This document shows positions 18,108 through 28,100 of a DNA stretch of 64,000 bases, one piece after another; positions within the stretch are counted from its first letter, which is position 1, and each line of letters begins with the position of its first letter. The translations under genes and the position numbers were made by a program. The stretch is from Alkanindiges hydrocarboniclasticus (GTDB lineage: Bacteria; Pseudomonadota; Gammaproteobacteria; Pseudomonadales; Moraxellaceae). The notes beneath the pieces are model-generated. The model searched no databases. It worked only from the letters and a program-made list of their open reading frames with translations, and was not told the origin of the DNA. The stretch lies in contig NZ_MLCN01000016.1 of the NCBI RefSeq assembly GCF_001982605.1, positions 1 through 64,000 on the forward strand, read 5' to 3'.

Positions 18108-19835
18108 ATGTTCATGGCTGCTGAACAAACAGCGACGATATCATTTGGTGGTCTGGCGCGACGTCTGGTTAATGATGGCGTTGTCACTCCTATCAATATG
18201 CAGCGGGCGATTAGTGAGTCACAACGTGACAAAACCACACTGGTTACCACATTAGTTAGCAATATTGGCGTTTCTGCCAGTCAGATTGCCAACATTATTG
18301 CTCAGGAATTTGGTGACCCGCTGTTTGACCTTGATGCGCTGGATAATGACGCCATTCCACGTGATATTGTCGAAGAAAAAATTATTCGCCAGTTTGCTGC
18401 GCTACCGATCTTCAAGCGTGGCAATCGTCTGTCGGTTGCCATGAGCGACCCTACCCGTGTTGAAGCGATTGACGCCATTCGTTTTAATAGCAAACTAATG
18501 GTAGATACTGTTGTTGTTGAAGAAGACAAGCTTCAACGCATGATTGAAAAGCTCTATGCCGGTGCCAGTAATTTTGCCAACTTTGGCGATGATGGCATGG
18601 ATTTTGACCTTGAAACTGACTCGGTTGGCAGTCAGAGTAGTAAAGATGACGATGATGGACCTGTTGTCGATGAAGCACCCATTGTCAAGTTTGTGAATAA
18701 ATTGCTGATTGATGCCATTCGTATGGGCGCATCCGATTTACATTTTGAACCTTATGAAAAAACCTACCGGGTACGCTACCGGGTTGACGGTGTAATGCGC
18801 GAAGTTGCCAAGCCGCCAGTACAAATTGCCACACGGCTCGCAGCACGTTTAAAAGTCATGTCACAAATGGACATTTCTGAAAAACGGGTTCCGCAAGATG
18901 GCCGCATCAAGCTTAAAATCTCCAAGACCAAAGCCATTGATTTTCGTGTAAATTCACTGCCTACTCTCTTTGGCGAGAAACTGGTACTGCGTATTCTGGA
19001 TCCTTCAAGTGCCATGCTGGGGATTGATGCCCTAGGCTATGAGCCTGAGCAGAAAGCCCTGTTCATGGATGCACTGGATAAACCACAGGGCATGTTGTTG
19101 ATTACAGGCCCGACAGGTTCAGGTAAAACGGTATCGCTGTATACCGGTCTTAATATCCTCAATACCGTTGAAAATAATATTTCAACAGCAGAAGATCCGG
19201 TAGAAATTAACCTTGAAGGGATTAATCAGGTGAACGTTAATCCCAAAGTGGGCTTAACCTTTGCCAGCGCGCTCAAGTCATTTTTACGTCAGGATCCGGA
19301 TATCATCATGGTAGGTGAGATCCGGGACCTCGAAACAGCAGAAATTGCCATTAAAGCCGCGCAAACTGGCCACATGGTACTGTCAACCCTGCACACCAAT
19401 AGTGCCCCTGAAACCTTGACCCGCCTGCGCAATATGGGTGTTCCATCATTTAATATTGCAACGTCAGTCAATCTGGTTATTGCCCAGCGCCTTGCACGTC
19501 GCCTTTGTAATAGCTGCAAAAAACCGGTTGATATCCCACCCCAGAGCCTTAAGGAAATGGGCTTTACAGATGAGGATGTTGCCACAGGTTTTACCGTATA
19601 CCAGCCTATGGGCTGTAGCGAATGCCGTGATGGCTATAAGGGGCGTGTAGGGATTTATGAAGTGATGAAAGTAACTTCGGAAATTGCCCGCATTATTATG
19701 GAAGATGGAAATGCCATTGAAATTGCTGACGCCTCGCATCGAGCGGGTTTTGCCAACTTGCGTCGCTCAGGTTTGAGAAAAGTTATGCAAGGCATGACCA
19801 GTTTGCAAGAAATTAACCGGGTAACCAGCGAATAA
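18108..19835 (+). CDS. pilB: Type IV pilus assembly ATPase PilB
   Basis: PilB is the hexameric cytoplasmic motor that powers pilus extension. The 575 residues have an N-terminal MshEN-like domain with GDPLFDLDALD, and a long acidic linker near residue 170-185. Walker A GPTGSGKT lies at about residues 333-340, followed by the Asp box and Walker B region (QDPDIIMVGEIRDLETAEIA) and the His box (STLHTNSAPETL). The tetracysteine zinc site is formed by CNSC and CSEC. Two in-frame ATGs (18108, 18114) could serve as start. It heads pilB-pilC-pilD-coaE. Confidence 0.96.
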   Translation: MFMAAEQTATISFGGLARRLVNDGVVTPINMQRAISESQRDKTTLVTTLVSNIGVSASQIANIIAQEFGDPLFDLDALDNDAIPRDIVEEKIIRQFAALPIFKRGNRLSVAMSDPTRVEAIDAIRFNSKLMVDTVVVEEDKLQRMIEKLYAGASNFANFGDDGMDFDLETDSVGSQSSKDDDDGPVVDEAPIVKFVNKLLIDAIRMGASDLHFEPYEKTYRVRYRVDGVMREVAKPPVQIATRLAARLKVMSQMDISEKRVPQDGRIKLKISKTKAIDFRVNSLPTLFGEKLVLRILDPSSAMLGIDALGYEPEQKALFMDALDKPQGMLLITGPTGSGKTVSLYTGLNILNTVENNISTAEDPVEINLEGINQVNVNPKVGLTFASALKSFLRQDPDIIMVGEIRDLETAEIAIKAAQTGHMVLSTLHTNSAPETLTRLRNMGVPSFNIATSVNLVIAQRLARRLCNSCKKPVDIPPQSLKEMGFTDEDVATGFTVYQPMGCSECRDGYKGRVGIYEVMKVTSEIARIIMEDGNAIEIADASHRAGFANLRRSGLRKVMQGMTSLQEINRVTSE

Positions 19836-19858
19836 AATCAATAGGGACGATAATAATC

Positions 19859-21085
19859 ATGGCAACCAAAAAAGCTGAACTTACACCCAATTTTGTTTAT
19901 GAAGGCGTAGACCGGCGTGGGCAAAAGGTTAAAGGTGAAATACCTAGCAAAAACATGGCGTTGGCTAAAGTTACCTTGCGTAAGCAAGGAATTACAGTTG
20001 CTAAAATTTACCAAAAGAAAAAAGATCTTTTAGCTTTTTTAAGCAAAAAGAAAGTTAAAACGCTGGATATCACTATTTTTACTCGCCAATTAGCGACCAT
20101 GATGAAAGCAGGTGTTCCTTTAGTGCAATCTTTTGAGATTGTTGCAGAAGGGCTGGAAAATCCAGCCATGCGTGAAGTAGTCCTCGGTATTAAAGCTGAA
20201 GTGGAAGGTGGTAATAGCTTTGCTGGTGCATTACGTAAATATCCGCAATATTTTGATGATTTATTTTGTTCGCTGGTGGGTTCAGGCGAGCAGTCCGGTG
20301 CACTGGAAACCATGCTGGATCGAGTTGCTATTTATAAGGAAAAAAGTGAACTATTAAAACAAAAAATTAAAAAAGCTATGAAATATCCAATGACGGTTAT
20401 TGTTGTAGCTTTGATTGTCACTATTATTTTGATGGTGAAAGTAGTTCCAGTTTTTAAAGATTTGTTTAGTTCTTTTGGTGCCGACTTACCAGCATTTACC
20501 CAAATGGTGGTCAATATGTCTAACTGGATGCAATCCTACTGGTACATTTTAATTGCTGTCATTGGTATGACAATTGGTGCCTTTATCGAAGCAAAAAAAC
20601 GCAGTAAAGCGTTTCGTGACTTTCTGGACCGAGCGGCATTAAAAGCACCGATTTTTGGTGATCTGGTGTATAAAGCCATTATTGCCCGTTATAGTCGTAC
20701 CCTAGCAACCACCTTTGCTGCTGGTGTACCTCTAATTGATGCCCTGGAATCAACAGCCGGTGCTACCAATAATGTGATTTATTATGATGCGGTGATGCGT
20801 ATTCGTGAAGATGTATCCACAGGTCAGCAATTACAGTTTGCCATGCGTAGTACTGACCGCTTTCCATCCATGGCCGTACAAATGGTGGCAATTGGTGAAG
20901 AATCCGGTGCTTTGGATGCCATGCTGGAAAAGGTAGCCACCCATTTTGAAAATGAAGTGGATAATGCCGTAGATGGCTTAACCAGTATGATGGAACCATT
21001 GATTATGGCCATTCTGGGTGTGCTGGTAGGTGGTTTGGTGGTTGCCATGTACTTGCCAATTTTCCAGATGGGTTCGGTGGTTTAA
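19859..21085 (+). CDS. pilC: Type IV pilus inner-membrane platform protein PilC
   Basis: PilC is the polytopic platform that couples PilB to pilin insertion. The 408 residues carry two T2SSF domains (about 70-195 and 275-398). Repeated signatures are FTRQLATMMKAGVPLVQSFE with SGEQSGALE, and YSRTLATTFAAGVPLIDALE with GEESGALDAM. Three membrane helices lie near 170-195, 220-245 and 375-400. It starts 23 bases after pilB and its stop overlaps the pilD start. Confidence 0.95.
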   Translation: MATKKAELTPNFVYEGVDRRGQKVKGEIPSKNMALAKVTLRKQGITVAKIYQKKKDLLAFLSKKKVKTLDITIFTRQLATMMKAGVPLVQSFEIVAEGLENPAMREVVLGIKAEVEGGNSFAGALRKYPQYFDDLFCSLVGSGEQSGALETMLDRVAIYKEKSELLKQKIKKAMKYPMTVIVVALIVTIILMVKVVPVFKDLFSSFGADLPAFTQMVVNMSNWMQSYWYILIAVIGMTIGAFIEAKKRSKAFRDFLDRAALKAPIFGDLVYKAIIARYSRTLATTFAAGVPLIDALESTAGATNNVIYYDAVMRIREDVSTGQQLQFAMRSTDRFPSMAVQMVAIGEESGALDAMLEKVATHFENEVDNAVDGLTSMMEPLIMAILGVLVGGLVVAMYLPIFQMGSVV

Positions 21086-21957
21086 TGCAGGATTTTCTAC
21101 AACTGTTATCCACAATGCCCTGGTTATTAATTACCGTCATTGCAATTTTGGGTGTATGCGTTGGCAGCTTTTTAAATGTGGTCATTTATCGCATGCCAAA
21201 AATGATGGAACAGGAGTGGCGCTATGAATGCGCCATGCTATTAAATGATGGTTTAGGCAGTAATACACCTAGTGAATCACCTGTTCTGACATTAAGTAAA
21301 CCTGCTTCAGCCTGTCCCCATTGCCAGCATAAAATCCGCTGGTACGAAAATATACCCCTGCTAAGCTGGCTAATATTACGCGGTAGGTGTTCAAGCTGTG
21401 GACATCAAATTAGTATTCGCTATCCCCTGGTTGAATTGCTAACCATGCTCGCATCTATTGCAGTGGTACTGGTTTTTGGGCCTAGCCTGAAAATGCTGGT
21501 AGCGCTGGTTTTAACCTGGGTTCTTATTGCACTAACCGGAATTGATTTTGATACCCAGCTGTTACCAGATAGCCTGACTTTACCTCTGGCAGGCTTAGGA
21601 CTGCTAGTTAATACCCAAAGTCTGTTTGTTTCCCCTACCCAGTCTATCTGGGGCTACGTGATTGGTTTCATGTCGCTCTGGCTGGTTTATATTATTTTTA
21701 AACTGGTCACTGGTAAGGAAGGCATGGGCTATGGGGATTTTAAGCTATTGGCCGCTTTAGGCGCATGGTTAGGGCCACTGATGTTGCCACTGATTATTCT
21801 CCTATCCTCGTTGGTAGGGGCAATTATTGGAATTATTTTACTTAAAATACGCAAGGAAAATCAGCCATTTGCTTTTGGGCCTTATCTGGCAATTGCAGGG
21901 TGGATTGCATTAATCTGGGGCAACCAGTTAATGACCATATATCTGGGCAATGGTTAA
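21085..21957 (+). CDS. pilD: Prepilin peptidase / N-methyltransferase PilD
   Basis: PilD cleaves and N-methylates type IV prepilins. The 290-residue inner-membrane protein has the methyltransferase motif VGSFLNVVIYRMP and two zinc-binding CxxC pairs (CPHC and CSSC). The catalytic aspartates are in IDFDTQLLPD and GYGDFK. About eight hydrophobic segments are visible. It overlaps pilC by one base (TAATG), so the two are translationally coupled, and coaE follows after 36 bases. No pilin gene is in the window. Confidence 0.95.
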   Translation: MQDFLQLLSTMPWLLITVIAILGVCVGSFLNVVIYRMPKMMEQEWRYECAMLLNDGLGSNTPSESPVLTLSKPASACPHCQHKIRWYENIPLLSWLILRGRCSSCGHQISIRYPLVELLTMLASIAVVLVFGPSLKMLVALVLTWVLIALTGIDFDTQLLPDSLTLPLAGLGLLVNTQSLFVSPTQSIWGYVIGFMSLWLVYIIFKLVTGKEGMGYGDFKLLAALGAWLGPLMLPLIILLSSLVGAIIGIILLKIRKENQPFAFGPYLAIAGWIALIWGNQLMTIYLGNG

Positions 21958-21993
21958 AAATCTCATAAGAAAAAAATAGGGCTTTCATCCATC

Positions 21994-22599
21994 ATGAGTT
22001 TGATTATTGGTTTGACAGGCGGCATTGGTAGTGGCAAGACGGCGGCCAGTGACTGGTTTGCCCAACAAGGCATTACTGTTATAGATGCTGATGTGGTAGC
22101 CCGCGAGATTGTTGAACCCGGCAAACCAGCGCTTACTGAAATTCAGCAAACCTTTGGTAATTGGGTAATACAGCAGGATGGCACTCTGGATCGTGCGGCC
22201 TTACGGCAGTATATTTTTAATCATCCTGAGGCACGTGCTACGCTAGAGGGGATTACCCATCCCCGCATTCGTCAACAGATTATCTCGCAACTCAATAATG
22301 CAACCTCCCCCTATCGTATGCTGGTATCACCCTTGTTGATTGAAAGCAGGCAGCATGAACTGGTAGACCGGGTCTTGTTAGTTGACGTTCCTGAACATTT
22401 GCAATTATCACGTGCTAGCCTGCGTGATAGCCAGACAGCTGAGGCTATTGCCAAAATTATGCAGGTACAAATGCCACGCTTGCAACGTCAAACCCATGCC
22501 AACGATATTGTGGTCAATGATGGTGATCTGGTCCATTTGTACAGCCAGTTGATGCCTTTACATCAAAAGTATCTGCAATTGGCTCAGGCCAATAAATAA
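21994..22599 (+). CDS. coaE: Dephospho-CoA kinase
   Basis: CoaE phosphorylates dephospho-CoA at the 3'-OH of ribose, the last step of CoA synthesis. The P-loop GLTGGIGSGKTAAS is at residues 6-19, and the family DADVVAREIV and ITHPRIR motifs follow. Its 201 residues are normal. It is the last gene of the pilBCD operon, a placement seen across gammaproteobacteria, and ends only three bases from the converging EamA gene. Confidence 0.95.
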   Translation: MSLIIGLTGGIGSGKTAASDWFAQQGITVIDADVVAREIVEPGKPALTEIQQTFGNWVIQQDGTLDRAALRQYIFNHPEARATLEGITHPRIRQQIISQLNNATSPYRMLVSPLLIESRQHELVDRVLLVDVPEHLQLSRASLRDSQTAEAIAKIMQVQMPRLQRQTHANDIVVNDGDLVHLYSQLMPLHQKYLQLAQANK

Positions 22600-22602
22600 G
22601 CA

Positions 22603-23493
22603 CTAACTTACTCGAAGCAGCCGCCACGGTTGTAACGCGCCAATCCCCATGCCCAGCAGGCCAGCGCCAATTGCAAGATTTAAGGGTTCATTTAACAAAG
22701 GCACGGCAGCCAGTGCTGCCAGAAATGGAGCGAGCGCCAGCAGGCTACCGGTTTTAAAGGCTCCCAGCCGCTCTACTGCACCAATATAGGTAAGCATGGC
22801 AATAATCACCACAAATACCCCATGAAACACGCCCTGCTCCAGCATCACCAGATGGCTAGCCTGTGCCAGTTTCTTGGGTAAAAATAGTGCATAAACCGGC
22901 AGGTAAAAAATTGCTGTCCATATAGCAACACCGGCCATTGCCTGCCACGGTGGTAACATCCAGCGCTTTAAAAAAACGGTATAGACACCCCATAGCGCTG
23001 CACCCAGCACAAAAAACGCATCACCGATTGATAGGTAAAATTGTCCTTCATACTGCATGACTGCCATCATGCCGCCAAGCCCGGCAGCCATAAAGAGCAA
23101 GCTTATCCAGGTGTCCTTGCCAAAAGGCTCCTTAAGCACAACCCAGGCACTCATCGCCGTTGCCAGCGGCAGAAAACCATTAAGCCAGATTGCTGCATGG
23201 GCAGCGGGGGCATAGCTAAAACCTGAATAAACCGCACAGGAATAACCCACACCCCCTAAAAGTGCCAGCCATAGAATGCGTTTATCCAGTAAAAATTTCA
23301 GCTCACGGCGCCATAACTGAATAGGCATTAGCACCACAAAAGCCGTAGCAAACCGTAGGGCAGTAATGTCCCATGCCGTTAAGTCCTGCTTGGCCCCTAG
23401 CCTTGACATCAGGGTGAAGCTGCCCCAGATCAGCATGGTAATCAATAATAATACATAGCCTTTTTTAACATCAGTTGATGCAATCCGGCTCAT
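22603..23493 (-). CDS. EamA-family (DMT) inner-membrane transporter
   Basis: From ATG 23493 the product is about 296 residues with ten hydrophobic helices arranged as two EamA repeats. The first repeat opens with KGYVLLLITMLIWGSFTLMS, and the second begins near GDAFFVLGAALWGVYTVFL. DMT transporters export metabolites such as amino acids or their derivatives; the substrate is unknown. A longer frame to 23610 overlaps rlmB and is not needed. It starts two bases after the rlmB stop, so the two are probably co-transcribed. Confidence 0.85.
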   Translation of the reverse strand: MSRIASTDVKKGYVLLLITMLIWGSFTLMSRLGAKQDLTAWDITALRFATAFVVLMPIQLWRRELKFLLDKRILWLALLGGVGYSCAVYSGFSYAPAAHAAIWLNGFLPLATAMSAWVVLKEPFGKDTWISLLFMAAGLGGMMAVMQYEGQFYLSIGDAFFVLGAALWGVYTVFLKRWMLPPWQAMAGVAIWTAIFYLPVYALFLPKKLAQASHLVMLEQGVFHGVFVVIIAMLTYIGAVERLGAFKTGSLLALAPFLAALAAVPLLNEPLNLAIGAGLLGMGIGALQPWRLLRVS

Positions 23494-23495
23494 GG

Positions 23496-24245
23496 TTATT
23501 TTTCCTGTCCACGCTGCCGACAGGCCTCGTATAACACCATGCCCGTTGCAACACTGACATTCAGGCTTTGTAATTGACCAGACATGGGAATATAAGCCAT
23601 CTGATCGCATTGGGCTTGGGTCAGGCGACGTAATCCGGTATCTTCAGCACCCATTACCACTGCAACAGCACCACTAAAATTACACTGGTCAACCGGCTTG
23701 GCCTGCTCATCCAGCAATGTTCCAATCACCTGCACGCCTTGCTCACGAATGCTGGCCAAGGTACGGGCCAGATTGGTGACCTGAATAAAGGCAATTTTTT
23801 CGGCCCCACCTGCGGCTACCTTGCGTGCAACTGGTGTAAGCCCGGCCGCACGATCTTTTGGTACTATCACCGCATGTACACCCATGGCAGCCGCAGTACG
23901 GATACAGGCACCCAGATTATGTGGATCGGTAATCTGGTCAAGTACCAGCAAAAAAGCCTGAGCTTCATGCTCAATCAACTGTTCAAGGTCTTGTTCATTC
24001 AGGCTAGGCGCAGCACGTACAGCCGCCACAATACCCTGATGCTGTGGCGAACCAGCCAGTTTGGCCAGCGTATCGCGACTCGCTCGCTGGACACTGATGC
24101 CATGCGGTGCAGCCTGCGTTAACAGTTGCGTCAGGCGGCTATCTTCGCGGCCCTGCAAAATAAACAGACTTAAAATGCTTTCCGGCTGGGTTTGCAATAA
24201 AGCTTCCACACTATGCAAGCCAAAGTGATATTCAGGTTTAGCCAT
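23496..24245 (-). CDS. rlmB: 23S rRNA (guanosine-2251-2'-O)-methyltransferase RlmB
   Basis: RlmB methylates the ribose of G2251 in the 23S rRNA P-loop. The 249 residues have the N-terminal substrate-binding domain (EYHFGLHSVEALL) and the SpoU catalytic domain. That domain carries motif 1 (DQITDPHNLGACIRTAAAMG), motif 2 (AVVMGAEDTGLRRLT) and motif 3 (MSGQLQSLNVSVATGMVLYE). It is the upstream gene of a pair with the EamA transporter. Confidence 0.95.
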   Translation of the reverse strand: MAKPEYHFGLHSVEALLQTQPESILSLFILQGREDSRLTQLLTQAAPHGISVQRASRDTLAKLAGSPQHQGIVAAVRAAPSLNEQDLEQLIEHEAQAFLLVLDQITDPHNLGACIRTAAAMGVHAVIVPKDRAAGLTPVARKVAAGGAEKIAFIQVTNLARTLASIREQGVQVIGTLLDEQAKPVDQCNFSGAVAVVMGAEDTGLRRLTQAQCDQMAYIPMSGQLQSLNVSVATGMVLYEACRQRGQEK

Positions 24246-24320
24246 AATTGTTCAGCGCACATGAGAACGGAGGGTACGTTCTTGAATTAAAAGGGATTAA
24301 AGTTGAAACGACTAGAAATG

Positions 24321-24354
24321 AAAAATCCTGTAGCGCCATGCCCTACAGGATTAC
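24321..24354 (-). terminator. Rho-independent terminator of ppnP
   Basis: A ten-pair stem (AATCCTGTAG / CTACAGGATT) is followed on the minus strand by five T. It lies downstream of ppnP and upstream of the rlmB start. Confidence 0.8.
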
Positions 24355-24461
24355 AGGTCAACCAGCTGATTAGAGGCAGGAAAGGAATTTTCCGTTAAAA
24401 ACAGAATTCCATTAGCAATAAAGCAATGGCCTAAAATCGCAGGATAGAAGTGTGCGGGCGA

Positions 24462-24788
24462 TTAGCCTTCCAGATGGCACACATAATCCAGTGGTTCCTG
24501 GGTTTCAATAAAGAAACGGCTGCTGCCCGGTACATAAAAAGACTGTCCGGCACGATACAGTTCGCTTTCAGGCTGATCTGCAATTTTAACGCGGCATTCA
24601 CCAGAAATGATTTCCATGCGCTCGGGAACATGGGTTTCAAACACCAGCGGTTTTTCGGTCGGTAAAATGACACCAACAGTTTTTTTGCTGCCATCATCAA
24701 ACTGAATGGTATGGCTAATGCACTTTCCATCAAAATAGATGTTGGCTTTTTTAATTACCGTCACTTGATCAAATTGTGCTGGATTCAT
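24462..24788 (-). CDS. ppnP: Pyrimidine/purine nucleoside phosphorylase PpnP (DUF1255)
   Basis: PpnP is a small cupin that phosphorolyses nucleosides with broad specificity. Family motifs visible are KANIYFDGKCISHTI, GVILPTEKP, VPERMEIISGECRVK and GQSFYVPGSSRFFIE. The length of about 108 residues fits the family. GGAG lies seven bases before ATG 24788; ATG 24791 is one codon upstream. An open frame extending to 24929 is non-coding in character. A terminator follows. Confidence 0.88.
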   Translation of the reverse strand: MNPAQFDQVTVIKKANIYFDGKCISHTIQFDDGSKKTVGVILPTEKPLVFETHVPERMEIISGECRVKIADQPESELYRAGQSFYVPGSSRFFIETQEPLDYVCHLEG

Positions 24789-24925
24789 CATGTCACTCCG
24801 CAAAAGACCGCTGTAGTTTAGCGCAAGCACAAGTGGCCTCGCTAGAGGATTTGGCAAAATATTCTGCAACTTAAGTACAATAAAGACAGCCTCAATATAA
24901 TTTGTTTTTAAAATAAAAAAACGAC

Positions 24926-25363
24926 TCATTCGCTTTTTGGCTGGCCCTGAATGGTGGCAACCAGTTGGCGTGAACCTGCATGGTTACGATGCTCACCCAG
25001 ATAAATACCCTGCCAGATGCCCATATTCAAATCTCCTTGCCGCACTGGAATGGTCAGCTCACACCCCAGCAGACTACTTTTAAAATGTGCAGGTAAATCA
25101 TCTGGCCCTTCATCATTGTGCCGATAGTAAGGTTCACCTTCGGGCGCCAGCCGGTTAAAAAAGCGCTCAAAGTCCAGCCGGACATTCGGGTCAGCATTTT
25201 CATTAATGCTCAAACTGGCCGACGTATGCTGAATCCACAAATGCACCAGTCCAACCTCAAACTGGGCTAATTCTGGTAATTGCTGCACAATTTCATGCGT
25301 AACCAGATGAAAGCCACGTGGCCGTGCCTTTAAGCAAATTTCTTTTTGTAGCCATAGCACCAT
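24926..25363 (-). CDS. yjbQ: YjbQ family protein (UPF0047)
   Basis: The 145-residue protein carries the UPF0047 signature: VHLWIQHTSASLSINENADPNVRLD, then HNDEGPDDLPAHFKSSLLG and MGIWQGIYLGEHRN. Members bind metal through conserved His residues, and E. coli YjbQ has weak thiamine-phosphate synthase activity; the physiological role is unsettled. It lies 137 bases upstream of ppnP on the same strand and is divergent from recN. Confidence 0.88.
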   Translation of the reverse strand: MVLWLQKEICLKARPRGFHLVTHEIVQQLPELAQFEVGLVHLWIQHTSASLSINENADPNVRLDFERFFNRLAPEGEPYYRHNDEGPDDLPAHFKSSLLGCELTIPVRQGDLNMGIWQGIYLGEHRNHAGSRQLVATIQGQPKSE

Positions 25364-25605
25364 GACATAATTGTCCTGTAAATTTTAAAGAATCCTTAAG
25401 CTTAAGGTTTTATTAAAGCAACGTGCCACATCGTAAATGTACTTGATGCATTCTTGTGTTTCTTTAGGCACGCTTTTACCGGTAAAACTGCAAAAACCCG
25501 GTTAAATGGCTTTTCTCGCTTTGGCAAGCTGTGTACTATCAGCATGATTCATCATGTCTTCATCGCATATTAATTCAAGCATATTTCATGAAATAAAGGG
25601 TTTGA

Positions 25606-27279
25606 ATGCTCACCAATTTAACATTACAAAACTTTGCGCTGGCAGAACAGCTATCACTTGATTTAGCAAGTGGTTTCAATGTGTTAACCGGTGAAACCGG
25701 TGCTGGCAAATCATTGCTGCTGGATGCCTTGTCAGTTTGTCTGGGCGAACGTACTGATGTGGCGCATGTGCGGTTTGGTACTGACAAAGCCGATGTTACT
25801 GCCAGTTTTGACTATAAAAAAAATGACCCAATTGATGTGTGGCTGGTCGAGCGGGAACTCAATGACAATGCCGGACTGGATGATGAATATGGTGAGATTC
25901 ATTTACGCCGGGTGATTTTAAATAATGGCCGCAGCAAGGCATGGATTAATGGCCGGCCCTCCAGCCTGACCGAGCTTAAGGAAGCTGGACGGCTGCTGGT
26001 ACAACTGTACAGCCAGCATAGCCAGCAACAACTGCTGGAGCCCCCCTACCCCAAAAACTGGCTGGATCGCTACACTGGCTTGCAGGCACAGGCGCATGAT
26101 GTCCGGCAGGCATACCATCACTGGCAGCATTTATTAAAAGAACAACAATCGGCACTGGCCGCAGCAGCCAGCAGGCAAACCCGCATGATTGAACTGGAAG
26201 CCCAACTGGAAGAAATCCTGCCGCTGGCCCCGTTGAACTATACCGCGCTTGAACAGGAATATGACCGTCTCAGCCACTTTGAAAGCATGATGCAGGATTG
26301 CGCGGCCCTGCTGGATGGGCTGGATGAACAGGAAAATAATGTTATGCAGCAGCTGGCGGTGTTTAGCCGCCGGGCTGAAAGTCAGGCCAGTCGCTCGCCA
26401 CAGCTTGGCGAAGTCAGCGAACGCCTGATTAATGCACAAAGTGAACTAACGGATGCCGTAGCCCTGTTGCGCCAGTTTGTTGACCAGCAGAATTTTGACC
26501 CGGAACGCATGACCGAGCTGAATGAATATCTGGAAGTTTTTCACCGGCTGGCGCGCAAGTACCGGGTTACCCCGGAAGAACTCAATGGCTTGTCAGAAAC
26601 CTGGCAAACCGAGCTGGATCGCCTGAACCTACTGGATGACCCGGAAGCACTGGCCGCGCAGGTTGAGCAGTCCCATCAGCAATTTTTGACACTGGCGCAG
26701 GCGCTGGATAAGGCACGCCGTGCTACTGCAACGCCATTGGCTGAAAACCTGACCCGTCAGGTACGCCCGCTTGCCTTGCCGGAAGCCTATTTTGAATTTG
26801 GCTTTGAAACGCTGGACCAGCCCAATGCAGATGGTTTATCCCACATTCAACTGTATTTTACTGCCAATAAAGGAATTCCCGCACAGGCATTGGCCCGGGT
26901 GGCTTCCGGTGGTGAACTATCGCGTATTGCCCTGGTCATGCAGGTGATGAATGCTGAAAAAACTGAAGCTGATGTGCTGGTGTTTGATGAAGTGGATGTC
27001 GGCATTAGTGGTGGTACGGCTGAAATTGTGGGTCGTCTGCTGCGTGACCTTGGCAAGCATGTGCAAATCCTGTGTATTACCCATCAGCCGCAAGTGGCAG
27101 CACAGGCTGACCAGCATTTACTGGTTGAAAAGCAGCAAACCAAACAGGCTTCCAGCATTATTTATGCGTTAGAAGATGAACAGCGTATCATTGAATTGGC
27201 ACGCATGTCTGGTGGTGTTGAAATTACCGAAACCACTTTGCAACATGCACGGCACCTGCTCAACCTGAAACATTCCTGA
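25606..27279 (+). CDS. recN: DNA repair protein RecN
   Basis: RecN is an SMC-like ATPase that helps tether and repair double-strand breaks with RecA. The 557 residues show an N-terminal ABC half with Walker A GETGAGKSLLL (about 29-39), a long coiled-coil middle rich in Gln, Glu and Leu (about 150-370), and a C-terminal half. That half holds the signature RVASGGELSRIA, Walker B VLVFDEVDVGISG and the His switch CITHQPQVAA. No clear LexA-type operator is visible in the 242-base divergent gap to yjbQ. Confidence 0.95.
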   Translation: MLTNLTLQNFALAEQLSLDLASGFNVLTGETGAGKSLLLDALSVCLGERTDVAHVRFGTDKADVTASFDYKKNDPIDVWLVERELNDNAGLDDEYGEIHLRRVILNNGRSKAWINGRPSSLTELKEAGRLLVQLYSQHSQQQLLEPPYPKNWLDRYTGLQAQAHDVRQAYHHWQHLLKEQQSALAAAASRQTRMIELEAQLEEILPLAPLNYTALEQEYDRLSHFESMMQDCAALLDGLDEQENNVMQQLAVFSRRAESQASRSPQLGEVSERLINAQSELTDAVALLRQFVDQQNFDPERMTELNEYLEVFHRLARKYRVTPEELNGLSETWQTELDRLNLLDDPEALAAQVEQSHQQFLTLAQALDKARRATATPLAENLTRQVRPLALPEAYFEFGFETLDQPNADGLSHIQLYFTANKGIPAQALARVASGGELSRIALVMQVMNAEKTEADVLVFDEVDVGISGGTAEIVGRLLRDLGKHVQILCITHQPQVAAQADQHLLVEKQQTKQASSIIYALEDEQRIIELARMSGGVEITETTLQHARHLLNLKHS

Positions 27280-27456
27280 TCAGCAGGCCAGATTTTGCAT
27301 AGCCTTTATGATTGTGTGGCGACTGCGCGAGCTTGATTTAGCAGCCGGTAAGCCTTGTATTTGCCAATTTCACCCCGATCTATTTTTATTACAACTCTTA
27401 TATCGGCAGCACGCCATTGTGCCTGCAAGGTCTACTGTTTAGGAGCACCACGTATC

Positions 27457-28011
27457 TTGGCAAAAACCTATTTAACCCATCGCTGTTTAATTGCGCCACC
27501 GCAGCTGAATGATGATTTTTTTGCCCAGACCATTGTTTATATCGCCCGTCATGATGATCAGGGTGCGCAGGGTTTAATCATTAATCGGCCAAGCCATATT
27601 GAAATCAAGGACTTGCTGATTGATTTGCAGATTAGTCCAGATATTGTACGGCCACATGCGGTGCTGGAAGGTGGCCCCGTGCGTCCGGAAGCCGGTTTTG
27701 TACTGCATACCGGCAATCCGGTGTGGCAATCCTCCATTGCGGTCAGTGAAAATGTCTGTGTGACCACCAGCAAGGATATTCTGGAAGCCATTGCTCACAA
27801 TGAAGGCGTAGAGCGCTACCAGATTATGCTGGGCTATGCCAGCTGGCAGCCGCACCAACTGGAAGAAGAACTGGCACAGGGTGACTGGCTGGTCTGTGAA
27901 GCAGATATGGAACTGCTGTTTAACTTGCCGTATGAACAGCGCTGGTCAGCCGCCGCCGCCAAAATTGGACTGGATACCAACTGGTTGTCTCCTGATATTG
28001 GACATGCCTGA
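27457..28011 (+). CDS. yqgE: YqgE/AlgH family protein
   Basis: From TTG 27457 the product has 185 residues, the normal family length, and begins [21 protein letters not shown] at 27441-27445 lies 11 bases upstream. Signatures include [44 protein letters not shown] and [16 protein letters not shown]. The family's biochemical role is unknown; AlgH was named from alginate regulation in Pseudomonas. An open frame reaching 27355 adds residues not typical of the family. It precedes ruvX by 89 bases, the conserved yqgE-yqgF arrangement. Confidence 0.88.
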   Translation: MAKTYLTHRCLIAPPQLNDDFFAQTIVYIARHDDQGAQGLIINRPSHIEIKDLLIDLQISPDIVRPHAVLEGGPVRPEAGFVLHTGNPVWQSSIAVSENVCVTTSKDILEAIAHNEGVERYQIMLGYASWQPHQLEEELAQGDWLVCEADMELLFNLPYEQRWSAAAAKIGLDTNWLSPDIGHA

Positions 28012-28100
28012 TGAACAGCGATCAGTGCAGCACGGCTGTACCACTGCGCAAGGCAAAGGCTATGCCTGAGTTACATCAATACCCCTAAGAAACAAAAATT

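Noticed and set aside
21106-21114. Perfect DnaA box TTATCCACA inside pilD
   Set aside because: It is isolated and within coding sequence, so chance is the simplest explanation.
25364-25605. LexA-type operator upstream of recN
   Set aside because: A CTGT and a CAG occur in the divergent gap, but spacing and symmetry are wrong.
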